Source: an uncultured Clostridia bacterium
Lineage (GTDB): Bacteria > Bacillota_A > Clostridia > Christensenellales > Borkfalkiaceae
Reading direction: 5' to 3'
DNA length: 7,913 nucleotides
NCBI GenBank assembly: GCA_934292955.1
Contig: CAKQXZ010000090.1
Location: 1-7,913, forward strand
Shown here one piece after another: positions 1 to 6,805 of the stretch; the first letter of the stretch is position 1; the number at the start of each line of letters is the position of its first letter. The notes beneath the pieces are model-generated. The model made no database searches. It was not told the origin of the DNA and saw nothing but the letters and a program-made list of their open reading frames with translations. Made by a program: the position numbers and the translations under genes.

Positions 1-738
1 AAGCGGCTCGAATTCGGGACCGTAAACGGTATCGTCAAAATTAAGGTGTTTTATCTCGCCTTTCACCGAGTACATAATCTTCGAAAAATGAATGTGAAAG
101 TGCTTCATTCTGTCATAGCCGATTTTGTCGATCATATAATCGATACGACTGAGATAATCGTCTTTAGTTTTAAGGCTGCCGCGTTCTCTTGCGTTTACAT
201 GCCCGAAATCTACGGTGGGAATAAATAAATCGTCTGTCGTGCAAAGCTCGGCAACTTCTTCTACCGTACCGATCTGCGCGATCTTCCCCATAGTTTCGGG
301 ACAGAAAATCATATCGTCAAGGCCCTGCTCTTTTATGGCTTCGGCTAAACGGTAAAAATTATCTTTAGTTCTTGCGAAAGCGACTTCGCGTGCGTCTTTA
401 CCCTGCGATGCGGGATGAAAAATTATGCGTTTTCCGCCCATACGACGGCATTTTTTCGCGCTGTCTGTCACATAACCGATAGATTTTTCTATCATTTCGG
501 GGTCGGCGTTGGCGAAATTTATGTAATACGGCGCGTGAACGCTGATTTTTATGCCAGCTTTTTCAAACGCTTCGCCTATGGAAACGGCGCGATCGTCGCC
601 TAACGCAACGCCGCGACCGAATGAATATTCAAAGGCGTCAAGCCCTAAATTTTTTACCCATTCCGCGCTTTGCTCGGTGGTCTTTTTGCCTGCCGCGACA
701 AAGTTTTCGGAATTGCCGCTCGGTCCGAATAAAGTCAT
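1..738 (-). CDS. AP endonuclease (Nfo)-like TIM-barrel protein, 3' end cut by window edge
   Basis: I translated this by hand from ATG at 738; 246 codons are open to the window edge, and related proteins run about 275-285 residues, so a few tens are missing. It resembles the endonuclease IV/xylose-isomerase-like TIM-barrel superfamily, especially a clostridial subfamily beginning with a GPSGNSE-type motif (GPSGNSENF, residues 5-13). Residues matching metal ligands of E. coli Nfo are H68 (VHAPYY), H108 (FHPAS), E148 (CPETMGK), D177 and H180 (VDFGH), H215 (HIHFSK) and H231 (EIKH). The last Nfo ligand, a Glu, would lie past the edge. The Nfo Asp two residues before H231 is Ile229 here, so the third metal site may differ, and abasic-site cleavage is family inference only. 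A sugar-phosphate isomerase-like role is the alternative. The start overlaps the ribF stop as ATGA and has an AGGTG ribosome site, so it is probably translated with ribF. Family is confident; substrate is not. Confidence 0.85.
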   Translation of the reverse strand, partial: MTLFGPSGNSENFVAAGKKTTEQSAEWVKNLGLDAFEYSFGRGVALGDDRAVSIGEAFEKAGIKISVHAPYYINFANADPEMIEKSIGYVTDSAKKCRRMGGKRIIFHPASQGKDAREVAFARTKDNFYRLAEAIKEQGLDDMIFCPETMGKIAQIGTVEEVAELCTTDDLFIPTVDFGHVNARERGSLKTKDDYLSRIDYMIDKIGYDRMKHFHIHFSKIMYSVKGEIKHLNFDDTVYGPEFEPL

Positions 739-1625
739 CTTATCACCTGTAAATCTTTTTCAAGTTGTTCTTTTAATTGTTTTTCGCCCGAAAACCTGAC
801 GATATCGCGTATGCGGTCGTCAAAGAATACGGAAAGCGTTTTTCCGTATAAATCGCCGAAAAATCCGTCGATATGGCATTCGAGAATGCGATTTTTTACA
901 CCGAAAGTAGGCGCGTCGCCTAAATTGGAAATCGCTCTGTAATTTGTTCCGTTAACAGTAACGGTGCAGGCGTACACTCCGCTTTTAAGGGGAAACTTAT
1001 CTTTTTCGGGAAGAATGTTGGCTGTGGGAAAGCCCATTTTTCGCCCTTCTTCTCTGCCGTGAATAACTTCGCCTTTTATAAAATATTTAATGCCGTACTC
1101 TTCTTCGCAACGTTTTACGTCGCCCAAAGATAACGCGTTTTTTACAGAAGTCGTGGAAATTTTATCGCCCTTTTCGTCTGTGACGAAGGGAATGACGGAA
1201 AACTTTGCGCCCTTTTGTTTGCAATAATCTTTAAGAAAATCTGCATTACCCTTACCGCCTGAACCGAATTTGAAGTCCGGACCGCAAATAAGTCGGCTTA
1301 TAGGTCGATTATCGAATATTTTATCAAGAAATTCGGTCGGCGAAAGCATAGAAAACTTTTTGCTGAAAACGATTTTAATCGCTTCGTTGACGCCGAGTTT
1401 TTCAAGGATATCGAGCCGTTCGGAAAAAGAAAAAACATCTCCGCTTTTACGCTCGAAAACTTCGCCTTCGTTTACAAAAAGCGTTACCGCAACGTTTTCG
1501 CCGCTTTTCTTGCTATCGACGGCGGTTTTTATAATGGCGGCGTGACCTTTGTGCATACTGTCGAACCCGCCTAAGCATAAAACGATCGGATTGTTATCCG
1601 CCGTAATAAAATCGGATACAAGCAT
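735..1625 (-). CDS. ribF: Bifunctional riboflavin kinase / FAD synthetase RibF
   Basis: A 296-residue cytosolic enzyme that phosphorylates riboflavin to FMN and adenylates FMN to FAD; the length is normal for bacterial RibF. The N-terminal nucleotidyltransferase half has GGFDSMHKGH (residues 19-28), GPDFKFG (115-121) and ISTTS (156-160). The C-terminal kinase half has GREEGRKMGFPTANI (190-204), GVYACTV (216-222), NLGDAPTFG (234-242) and ECHIDGFFGDLYG (249-261), with E249 the likely catalytic base. The kinase half is textbook. The adenylyltransferase half deviates at several motifs: FDS for FDG, FVNEG where FEPxP is usual, and SVK where the family ends its ISST motif with Arg. The ATG at 1625 starts after a single base following the truB stop. 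The upstream Shine-Dalgarno is weak (GAGA-like), so translation probably depends on ribosomes leaving truB. ribF directly after truB is a common operon order. Identity is firm; efficiency of the FAD-synthesis half is uncertain. Confidence 0.96.
   Translation of the reverse strand: MLVSDFITADNNPIVLCLGGFDSMHKGHAAIIKTAVDSKKSGENVAVTLFVNEGEVFERKSGDVFSFSERLDILEKLGVNEAIKIVFSKKFSMLSPTEFLDKIFDNRPISRLICGPDFKFGSGGKGNADFLKDYCKQKGAKFSVIPFVTDEKGDKISTTSVKNALSLGDVKRCEEEYGIKYFIKGEVIHGREEGRKMGFPTANILPEKDKFPLKSGVYACTVTVNGTNYRAISNLGDAPTFGVKNRILECHIDGFFGDLYGKTLSVFFDDRIRDIVRFSGEKQLKEQLEKDLQVIR
744..748 (-). promoter_or_regulatory. Ribosome binding site for the TIM-barrel gene
   Basis: AGGTG on the minus strand, 5 nt before the ATG at 738. 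It lies inside the last codons of ribF and supports the start that overlaps the ribF stop codon. Confidence 0.65.
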
Positions 1626-1626
1626 A

Positions 1627-2472
1627 TCAATCTCTGACGTAAGGTCTTATGACCAGTTTTTTATTTTCGCAATTTCCGACGCCCCAGAATACGCCTTTAA
1701 CGTATACTCTGTAACGCCCGTCGGCTAAATCGAAATCGTCATAAAGTCCGTTTAACAGTCTTATAGCCTTACTTTCTTCAAGTTCGACCTTTTCAAAACT
1801 CAATACTTCGTCGCTTGGAACAATGTATTCATCGAACCCGTTTTTTTCAAGATCGTCCACGGTAACCGAGCGTTCTTTTGTAAAATAGCCGCTCTGCGTT
1901 CTTTCAAGAGCGGTCATTGTAGCGTAAGAGCCCACCGCCCTGCCGATATCTCTGGCAATCGCTCTTATGTACGTTCCGCCGCCGCATGCGATTTCGAACG
2001 TGAACGCGGGCGCTTTATCTTCTAAAAGGCGGATTTCGAATATTTCTATTTTTTTAGGTTTTAACTCGACGACTTTTCCGGAGCGGGCAAGTTTATAACT
2101 CTTTTTTCCGTCAACGCACTTTGCCGAAAACGCCGGCGGAACCTGATCGATTTCACCCAAAAAGTCGGGCAATATGTCGATTATCTCTTGTTTTGAAGGA
2201 ATTCTTCCGCCTTTGAAAACCGTTTCGCCTTCAAGGTCGAGCGTATCGGTTTCGTAACCGAAAGTAATTTCCGCAATATACTTTTTGCGCTTCTCGGTCA
2301 TAATGTCGAAAAGTCGGGTTGCCTGACCGAGCGCGACGGGCAGAACCCCGCACGCAAGCGGATCGAGCGTACCCATATGCCCGCACTTGCAGTTTACGAT
2401 TTTTTTAACGCGGGCAAGGCATTTTGCCGACGTCACGCCGCGCGGCTTGTATATGTTTATAAATCCGTTCAT
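1627..2472 (-). CDS. truB: tRNA pseudouridine(55) synthase TruB
   Basis: 281 residues, slightly short for the family (about 290-310). TruB isomerises uridine 55 in the T-loop of tRNAs to pseudouridine and also acts as a tRNA folding chaperone. Family landmarks are all present: N-terminal GFINIYKPRGVTS (3-15), the catalytic block GHMGTLDPLACGVLP (31-45) with Asp37 as the nucleophile, YIAEITFGYETDTLDLEG (65-82), QVPPAFSA (110-117), and GGGTYIRAIARDIG (164-177). The C-terminal part, from about 220, is a short PUA-like RNA-binding region. The Lys usually found after SAL is Cys119 (SAKC), while Lys sits one place earlier. The ATG at 2472 begins exactly where the family's N-terminus should, but no Shine-Dalgarno is visible before it; the leader is AT-rich. 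It follows nrnA by 49 bp, and ribF starts one base after its stop. Confidence 0.97.
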   Translation of the reverse strand: MNGFINIYKPRGVTSAKCLARVKKIVNCKCGHMGTLDPLACGVLPVALGQATRLFDIMTEKRKKYIAEITFGYETDTLDLEGETVFKGGRIPSKQEIIDILPDFLGEIDQVPPAFSAKCVDGKKSYKLARSGKVVELKPKKIEIFEIRLLEDKAPAFTFEIACGGGTYIRAIARDIGRAVGSYATMTALERTQSGYFTKERSVTVDDLEKNGFDEYIVPSDEVLSFEKVELEESKAIRLLNGLYDDFDLADGRYRVYVKGVFWGVGNCENKKLVIRPYVRD

Positions 2473-2491
2473 AAAGTGTTAAAGTATTAAA
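2473..2491 (-). repeat. AT-rich truB leader with a short tandem repeat
   Basis: The last 19 bases before the truB ATG read on the minus strand as TTTAATAC then TTTAACAC then TTT, two 8-bp units differing at one position. The whole nrnA-truB spacer (2473-2521) lacks a G-rich ribosome site. A weak 5-bp hairpin (GCGCA with TGTGC) can be drawn further upstream in the spacer, with no U-tract after it. The repeat could be chance in an AT-rich leader. Confidence 0.4.
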
Positions 2492-2521
2492 TCGTTGCAC
2501 AGGAACTTGCGCCCCGTATAA

Positions 2522-3481
2522 TTAAAAATCGGAATTGACTTCCACTGCCCTTACTATTCTTTCGATTGCTTCTTCAAGACAGCCGCGAATAACGCAACCG
2601 CTTGCGTTTGCATGACCGCCGCCGCCGAACTCGCCCGCAACGGCGTTTACGTCTACCGCGCCGCGACTTCTGAAACTCACTCTGAAAAAGTTGTGTTTTT
2701 CTTCGAGCAGAGAAACCGAAACGACTACGCCGTCTATCCACAACGGCAAATCTACAAATCCTTCGTTGCTTTCGTTCTTCACGCCGTATTTTTCGAGCAT
2801 TCCGGGCGAAGTGTAAATAATGGATAGTTTATTCCCGAAATAGTAGCGTGCGTGCGTTAATACGTCGGAAAGCAGTTTTGCTCGATTGAAAGTGATTTTT
2901 TTTGTCTGATATGAAATATTGGCGTAATCTGCGCCCGCATTCATTACTTCTGAAGCGATTTTTAACGCTTCGGCATCGGTATTGGGGTTAAGAAAATTCC
3001 CCGTATCGGTAACGACGCCGAGAAGTATTCCCGTAGCGACGTCTGCGTTTACAGCCGCGCCGAGCAGCCCGATAAGTTTATAGATTATAATAGAAGCCGA
3101 TGCCGCGTTTTCTATATAACAATCGGTAACGTAGCGTTCGTTGGACGGGTGATGATCGATGCACATGACGTTTTTGTTCGAGCGGAACAACGCCCAGCTG
3201 CCGCCGAGCAGGTTCTCGCTTGCGACGTCTACCGCAATATGTAAATCATACTTTCCCGTCACGTTTTCGGGCTTGAAACACATTGCTTTATACGGCAGAA
3301 AATCGAACTTGGCGGGAATTTCGGAATCGCAAACCACGTCTGCCCTTTTGCCGAGTGTTTCGAGCGCGGATTTAAGCGCGAAAGCACTGCCGAGCGTATC
3401 GCCGTCGGGTCTTACATGGCAAAAAATCAGCGCGGACGAAACGGCGCGAATTTTTTCCGCAAGATAATCAAGCGTTTTCAT
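2522..3481 (-). CDS. nrnA: NrnA-type DHH phosphoesterase (oligoribonuclease / pAp phosphatase)
   Basis: 319 residues from ATG at 3481, the usual NrnA size. NrnA proteins degrade RNA oligonucleotides of a few nucleotides to monomers and dephosphorylate 3'-phosphoadenosine 5'-phosphate, using metal ions in the cytosol. The N-terminal DHH domain shows HVRPDGD (22-28), AVD (83-85), DHH followed by PSN (109-114) and VTDTGNF (157-163), which together supply the metal-binding Asp and His residues. The C-terminal DHHA1 domain has GGGGHANASG (286-295), the substrate-binding loop. A TTG codon at 3514 would add 11 residues (Lys/Arg-rich) but has no ribosome site and deepens the overlap with rbfA. The ATG at 3481 overlaps rbfA by 14 bp, and family proteins start close to it. 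The gene lies between rbfA and truB as in many Bacillota, fitting a role in RNA turnover. Whether cyclic dinucleotide breakdown products are also substrates cannot be told. Confidence 0.94.
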   Translation of the reverse strand: MKTLDYLAEKIRAVSSALIFCHVRPDGDTLGSAFALKSALETLGKRADVVCDSEIPAKFDFLPYKAMCFKPENVTGKYDLHIAVDVASENLLGGSWALFRSNKNVMCIDHHPSNERYVTDCYIENAASASIIIYKLIGLLGAAVNADVATGILLGVVTDTGNFLNPNTDAEALKIASEVMNAGADYANISYQTKKITFNRAKLLSDVLTHARYYFGNKLSIIYTSPGMLEKYGVKNESNEGFVDLPLWIDGVVVSVSLLEEKHNFFRVSFRSRGAVDVNAVAGEFGGGGHANASGCVIRGCLEEAIERIVRAVEVNSDF

Positions 3482-3842
3482 CGTTATCGTTCTCTTTTTT
3501 CTTGATTTCTTCAAGAATTTTATCTATCTTCTCGCCGTATTCGGCTTGCTTGTCGAGATAGAAGGTAAATTCGGGTACCGTGCGGATACGCATTGCGGAA
3601 GAAAGTTCGCGACGAACGAAACCGCTTGCGGCGCAAATTGCGTCGAACGTATTCTTTTTAGCTTGTTCGCTGCCCGAAAAAATGCTGACGTAGACTTTAG
3701 CCTGTTTGAGATCCTGTGTGACTTCGACCGACGTTACGGTGAACATTTCGGTAAGGCGCGCGTCTTTTAACTTGCAGGTAAGTATTTCGTATATCTCTTT
3801 TCTGAATTCGCTGTTAAGCCTTTTTTCTCTTTTTTCTTTCAT
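3468..3842 (-). CDS. rbfA: 30S ribosome-binding factor RbfA
   Basis: 124 residues, typical for RbfA, a KH-fold protein that binds the immature 30S subunit near the 5' end of 16S rRNA and helps late maturation. Visible features are a basic N-terminal helix (MKEKREKRLNSEFRKEIYEIL), the strand segment TVTSVEVTQDLKQAKVYVSIF (35-55), the conserved AASGFVRRELSSAMRIRTVPEF region (71-92), and the closing FYLDKQAEYGEKIDKILEEI (94-113). The C-terminal tail is Lys/Glu/Asn/Asp-rich and overlaps the start of nrnA. The ATG at 3842 is supported by GGAG seven bases upstream. This is the only gene in the window preceded by a sizeable spacer (116 bp after infB), and that spacer carries two palindromic structures, so rbfA and the genes below it may be expressed at a different level from the upper operon. 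Identification is firm. Confidence 0.96.
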   Translation of the reverse strand: MKEKREKRLNSEFRKEIYEILTCKLKDARLTEMFTVTSVEVTQDLKQAKVYVSIFSGSEQAKKNTFDAICAASGFVRRELSSAMRIRTVPEFTFYLDKQAEYGEKIDKILEEIKKKENDNDENA

Positions 3843-3849
3843 TGGAACG

Positions 3850-3853
3850 CTCC
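3850..3853 (-). promoter_or_regulatory. Ribosome binding site for rbfA
   Basis: GGAG on the minus strand, 7 nt before the ATG at 3842. It suits independent ribosome entry after the infB-rbfA spacer. Confidence 0.65.
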
Positions 3854-3858
3854 ATCTG

Positions 3859-3890
3859 GCACTTAATAAAACATTTTATTAGCACTTAAT
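3859..3890. repeat. AT-rich palindrome bracketed by 9-bp direct repeats
   Basis: A perfect 8+2+8 palindrome (TAATAAAA, CA, TTTTATTA; 3864-3881) lies between two identical copies of GCACTTAAT (3859-3867 and 3882-3890), the first copy sharing four bases with the palindrome. The minus-strand transcript could form an 8-bp A-U stem, but the 2-nt loop means the innermost pairs must open. No U-tract follows it, so it does not look like a terminator. The arrangement could be a protein-binding site or chance in an AT-rich leader; no promoter elements convincingly match around it. Confidence 0.5.
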
Positions 3891-3920
3891 TATGAGTATG
3901 TGTTTTTTGCCGTATAATCA

Positions 3921-3952
3921 ATCACGATACCGCGAGATCGCGATATCGTGAT
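3921..3952. repeat. Strong intergenic hairpin / repetitive-palindrome-like element
   Basis: Two 15-base arms (ATCACGATACCGCGA and TCGCGATATCGTGAT) are separated by 2 bases. In the minus-strand RNA the arms pair along their whole length apart from one G-U wobble, giving about 14 usable pairs with a 4-nt loop. It begins only six bases after the infB stop codon. The run of T on the coding strand (from 3958 to 3953) precedes the stem instead of following it, and the sequence after the stem is not U-rich, so it fails as an intrinsic terminator in the operon direction. On the plus strand it is followed by A, so it is not a terminator there either. The arms are built of nested self-complementary words (CGATATCG, ATCGCGAT), as in REP-like palindromes. 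An RNase III site, an RNA-stabilising end for the infB section, or a repetitive element are possible roles. Confidence 0.75.
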
Positions 3953-3958
3953 AAAAAA

Positions 3959-6805
3959 TCAGGCTTTTTTCTCTTCCACGATATAACTTTCGATAAAGTC
4001 GCCGACTTTGATATCGTTGAAACCTTCGATCGAAATACCGCATTCGTAACCTTGATTGACTTCTTTGACTTCGTCTTTGAAACGTTTGAGCTGCAGAACG
4101 TTTCCTTCGCAGATCATAACGTCGTTTCTGTAAATACGCAGTTTTGCCTGACGAACGATCTTGCCGTCGGTTACATAGCAACCGGCGACCATACCTACGC
4201 CCGTAATTTTGAACGTATCGCGCACTTCCGCTTTACCGGTATAAATTTCTTCGAACTTAGGCGCGAGCATACCTTTCATTGCTTTGGTAATATCGTCGAT
4301 AGCGTCGTAAATTATGCGGTACAGTTTAATGTCTACATGATTGCGTTCTGCCTGAACTTTGGCTTTCGAATCGGGACGTACGTTAAAGCCGATGATGATC
4401 GCGTTGGACGATTCGGCAAGCGTAACGTCGGTTTCGTTGATTGCGCCGACTGCGGCGTGCAATACGTTGATTTTAACTTCGTCGTTCGAAAGTTCGGTAA
4501 GCGATTGTTTTACCGCTTCGGCAGAACCCTGAACGTCTGCTTTTATAATAAGATTGAGATTCTTGAGCTCGCCTTCGGAAATCTTGGAGAACAGATCGTC
4601 GAGAGTGACCTTTTGCTGACTGCGGATCATCTCTTCGCGTTCTTTGTTTCTTCTTTCCTGCGCGACGAGTTTGGAAAGTTTTTCTTCGTCTACGGCAAAG
4701 ATTGCGTCGCCCGCGTTCGGAACGTCTTCAAGACCGAGAACCGAAACTGCGTCGGACGGGCCTGCTGTTTTAACCATGCTGCCCTTGTCGTTAATCATTG
4801 CCCTTACTCTGCCGACTACCGTGCCGGCTACGATATTGTCGCCGACGTGAAGAGTACCGTTCTGGACGAGTACTGTTGCGAGCGGACCTTTACCCTTATC
4901 GAGTTTGGCTTCGATAACGGTACCGCGCGCCTTTCTGTCGGGATTGGCTTTGAGTTCCGCCATTTCGGCAACGAGCAGAATGGATTCGAGCAGTTTTTCT
5001 ATTCCTTCGCCCGTCTTTGCCGATACGGGAACCATGATTACGTCGCCGCCCCATTCTTCAACGAGAATGTTCTGTTCGGAAAGTTGCTGACGAACTCTGT
5101 CAAGGTCGATATGCGGTCTGTCTATTTTGTTTGCCGCAACGATGATGTCTACGCCCGCCGCTTTCGCGTGGTTGATAGCTTCTATCGTCTGCGGTTTGAT
5201 ACCGTCGTCGGCGGCGACTACGATAACAGCGATATCGGTAACCTGCGCGCCGCGCGCACGCATTGCGGTGAACGCCGCGTGACCCGGGGTATCTATAAAG
5301 GTGATTTTATTGCCGTGAATTTCAACCGAGTAAGCACCGATGTGCTGAGTAATACCGCCCGCTTCGCCTTCGGCTACGTTCGCGCTTCTGATCTTATCGA
5401 GTAACGAAGTTTTACCGTGGTCGACGTGGCCCATAACGGTGACGATCGGGGGACGTTTAACCAGTTTTTCGCCGTCCTGCGATTCGTCGGCAAAACCTTC
5501 GTTCATAAGGTCTTCAGCCGATTTTTCGAGTTTGAGCGTGACTTCTATGCCGAGATCGTCGGCAATAAACGCCGCGGTATCGAAATCGATACTGTCGTTA
5601 ATAGTCTTTGTAATGCCTTCTTTGAACAATCTCTTGGTGATTTCGACTGCGGAAATGCCGAGTTTTTCGGAGAGTTCTTTAATGGGAGTGAACTCTTTGG
5701 TAATGACCGCTTTTTCGATCTTGATGAAGTTGGATTGTTCTTCCTTTTTCTGTTTGGGTTTACGAAGTTTTCTGTAACCCGTCTTGTTTTCGTCGAAATC
5801 GGCGACGGTAAGTTCTTTTACATGCAGTTTTTTATTGTTTGCCGCACGCTTTTCTTCAAAACTCTTTTCCGCCTTTTTACGAACGGGTTTATTATCTTTG
5901 GGGGGAATGAAAGCCACTTCCTGTCTGGGCATTCTTCCGGCAGCCCCGCCTCCTGTCGGACGAGAACCGAACGGCTTATCGCCCATCGGCTTTTGTCCCT
6001 GACGGGGAGCTCTTGCCGCGCGTTCTGCGCTCTGAGCTGCGTTGCGTTCCGCCGCTTTACGCGCGCGTTCCGCTTTTTCGCGCTGCTCCTGCGCGGGATC
6101 GGCTTTTTTGACTATAAAACTCAGAATTGATTTTTTTGGCTGTTCGGCGGGTTTTTCTTCCGCAGCCTTAACCGGCTCGGGTTGTTTTACTTCCGCTTTT
6201 TCGGGCTTTTCCGTTTTTTCCGCCTTTTCCGTTTTCTGAACGTTTTCGGGTTTATTTGCCTTTTCGGCTTTTGCGGGTTTTTCCGCTTTCGGCTCGGACT
6301 TTCGTTCTTCTTTCGCTTCTTTTACGGGAACTTCTTCCGCAGCCTTGGTTTCCTCTTTCCGAGGCTTTTCTTCAGCCGCTTTGACCTTTTCCGTTTCGAC
6401 GGGTTTTACGGTTTCTTCAGCAGAAACTTCTTCTGTTTTAGCGGATTTTTTCGGTTTCGCGGGTTCTTTTGCCTTTTCCGTTTCGGGTTCCTTTACCGTT
6501 TCTTCGGCAGGCTCAACAGGCTGAACCGCGGGCGAAACGACTTCGACGGTCGGTTCTTCGGAATATGACGAAACGAACTCTTCGGTTTCGGAAATAACTT
6601 CGGCTTCGGCTGCCTTTTGTTCGGCTTCCGCTTCCATACGCTGTTTGCGGCGCAGTTCGCTTTCCTTCTCGTTGAGTTTTTTTGCGATAGACGAAGCCTT
6701 TTGCTGCGCTTGCTTAACGTTTTCGCGCAGGTCTTTGAATCTTTCGTCTTTGATCATCTGCAAAAGAATCTTTACGTTTTTGGTATTGTCTTGTCTTTCT
6801 TCCAT
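3959..6805 (-). CDS. infB: Translation initiation factor IF2
   Basis: 948 residues. This GTPase brings fMet-tRNA to the 30S P site and promotes 50S joining. Residues 1-65 are a charged, probably helical segment. Residues about 65-225 are a Lys/Glu/Pro/Ala-rich linker, followed by a basic and Gly-rich stretch (about 225-330). The IF2_N domain lies at about 360-430 ([23 protein letters not shown]). The G domain has G1 GHVDHGKT (459-466), switch I GGITQH (483-488), G3 DTPGH (505-509), G4 NKID (559-562) and G5 SAK (595-597). Domain II follows ([19 protein letters not shown], about 634-652), then domain III ([20 protein letters not shown], about 750-769) and the fMet-tRNA-binding C2 domain (from about 855, [10 protein letters not shown]). 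I chose the ATG at 6805 because GGGAGG stands 9 nt upstream; a TTG at 6826 lies upstream of that site and is less likely. The ATG shares one base with the ylxQ stop. The usual Bacillota N-terminal IF2_N copy is not recognisable. Confidence 0.98.
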   Translation of the reverse strand: MEERQDNTKNVKILLQMIKDERFKDLRENVKQAQQKASSIAKKLNEKESELRRKQRMEAEAEQKAAEAEVISETEEFVSSYSEEPTVEVVSPAVQPVEPAEETVKEPETEKAKEPAKPKKSAKTEEVSAEETVKPVETEKVKAAEEKPRKEETKAAEEVPVKEAKEERKSEPKAEKPAKAEKANKPENVQKTEKAEKTEKPEKAEVKQPEPVKAAEEKPAEQPKKSILSFIVKKADPAQEQREKAERARKAAERNAAQSAERAARAPRQGQKPMGDKPFGSRPTGGGAAGRMPRQEVAFIPPKDNKPVRKKAEKSFEEKRAANNKKLHVKELTVADFDENKTGYRKLRKPKQKKEEQSNFIKIEKAVITKEFTPIKELSEKLGISAVEITKRLFKEGITKTINDSIDFDTAAFIADDLGIEVTLKLEKSAEDLMNEGFADESQDGEKLVKRPPIVTVMGHVDHGKTSLLDKIRSANVAEGEAGGITQHIGAYSVEIHGNKITFIDTPGHAAFTAMRARGAQVTDIAVIVVAADDGIKPQTIEAINHAKAAGVDIIVAANKIDRPHIDLDRVRQQLSEQNILVEEWGGDVIMVPVSAKTGEGIEKLLESILLVAEMAELKANPDRKARGTVIEAKLDKGKGPLATVLVQNGTLHVGDNIVAGTVVGRVRAMINDKGSMVKTAGPSDAVSVLGLEDVPNAGDAIFAVDEEKLSKLVAQERRNKEREEMIRSQQKVTLDDLFSKISEGELKNLNLIIKADVQGSAEAVKQSLTELSNDEVKINVLHAAVGAINETDVTLAESSNAIIIGFNVRPDSKAKVQAERNHVDIKLYRIIYDAIDDITKAMKGMLAPKFEEIYTGKAEVRDTFKITGVGMVAGCYVTDGKIVRQAKLRIYRNDVMICEGNVLQLKRFKDEVKEVNQGYECGISIEGFNDIKVGDFIESYIVEEKKA
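6131..6613 (-). repeat. Low-complexity Lys/Glu/Pro/Ala-rich linker within infB
   Basis: This encodes IF2 residues about 65-225, built of irregular short units such as KAEK, KTEK, KPEK and KAAEEKP. The coding strand is purine-rich and the opposite strand pyrimidine-rich, which creates Phe/Leu-rich spurious frames on the plus strand. Linkers of this sort between the N-terminus and the GTPase core are common in IF2 and vary greatly in length. No perfect long DNA repeat is visible. Confidence 0.85.

Noticed and set aside
46..603. Small plus-strand open frames at the left end of the window
   Set aside because: They run opposite the TIM-barrel gene, which is open throughout and carries aligned metal-ligand motifs on the minus strand.
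2511..2550. Internal promoter before truB based on a TTATAC -10-like word
   Set aside because: No TTGACA-like element lies at a suitable distance on the minus strand; a TTGACT nearby is on the plus strand and lacks a matching -10 element.
3482..3514. TTG at 3514 as the nrnA start, adding eleven residues
   Set aside because: No ribosome site precedes it, the added residues are Lys/Arg-rich and outside the family's N-terminus, and it would lengthen the overlap with rbfA to 47 bp.
3879..3905. CIRCE operator (HrcA site) suggested by TTAGCACTT on the plus strand
   Set aside because: The left half nearly matches TTAGCACTC, but the expected right half GAGTGCTAA at a 9-bp spacing is absent; only GAGT occurs, at the wrong spacing.
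3921..3958. Intrinsic terminator after infB
   Set aside because: The T-run comes before the stem in the direction of transcription and the sequence after it is mixed (TGATTATACGG). On the plus strand the stem is followed by A. Neither orientation fits.
4052..5404. 450-codon open frame on the plus strand, antisense to the IF2 core
   Set aside because: It lies fully opposite the highly conserved GTPase and C-terminal domains of infB, has a Phe/Val/Arg-rich composition typical of a reverse-frame shadow, no recognisable motif and no convincing ribosome site.
5417..6568. Phe-rich plus-strand open frames (5417-6130 and 6182-6568) resembling membrane or repeat proteins
   Set aside because: They are the complement of the Lys/Glu-rich IF2 linker: reverse-reading of Glu and Lys codons gives Phe, Leu and Ser. 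No independent support.
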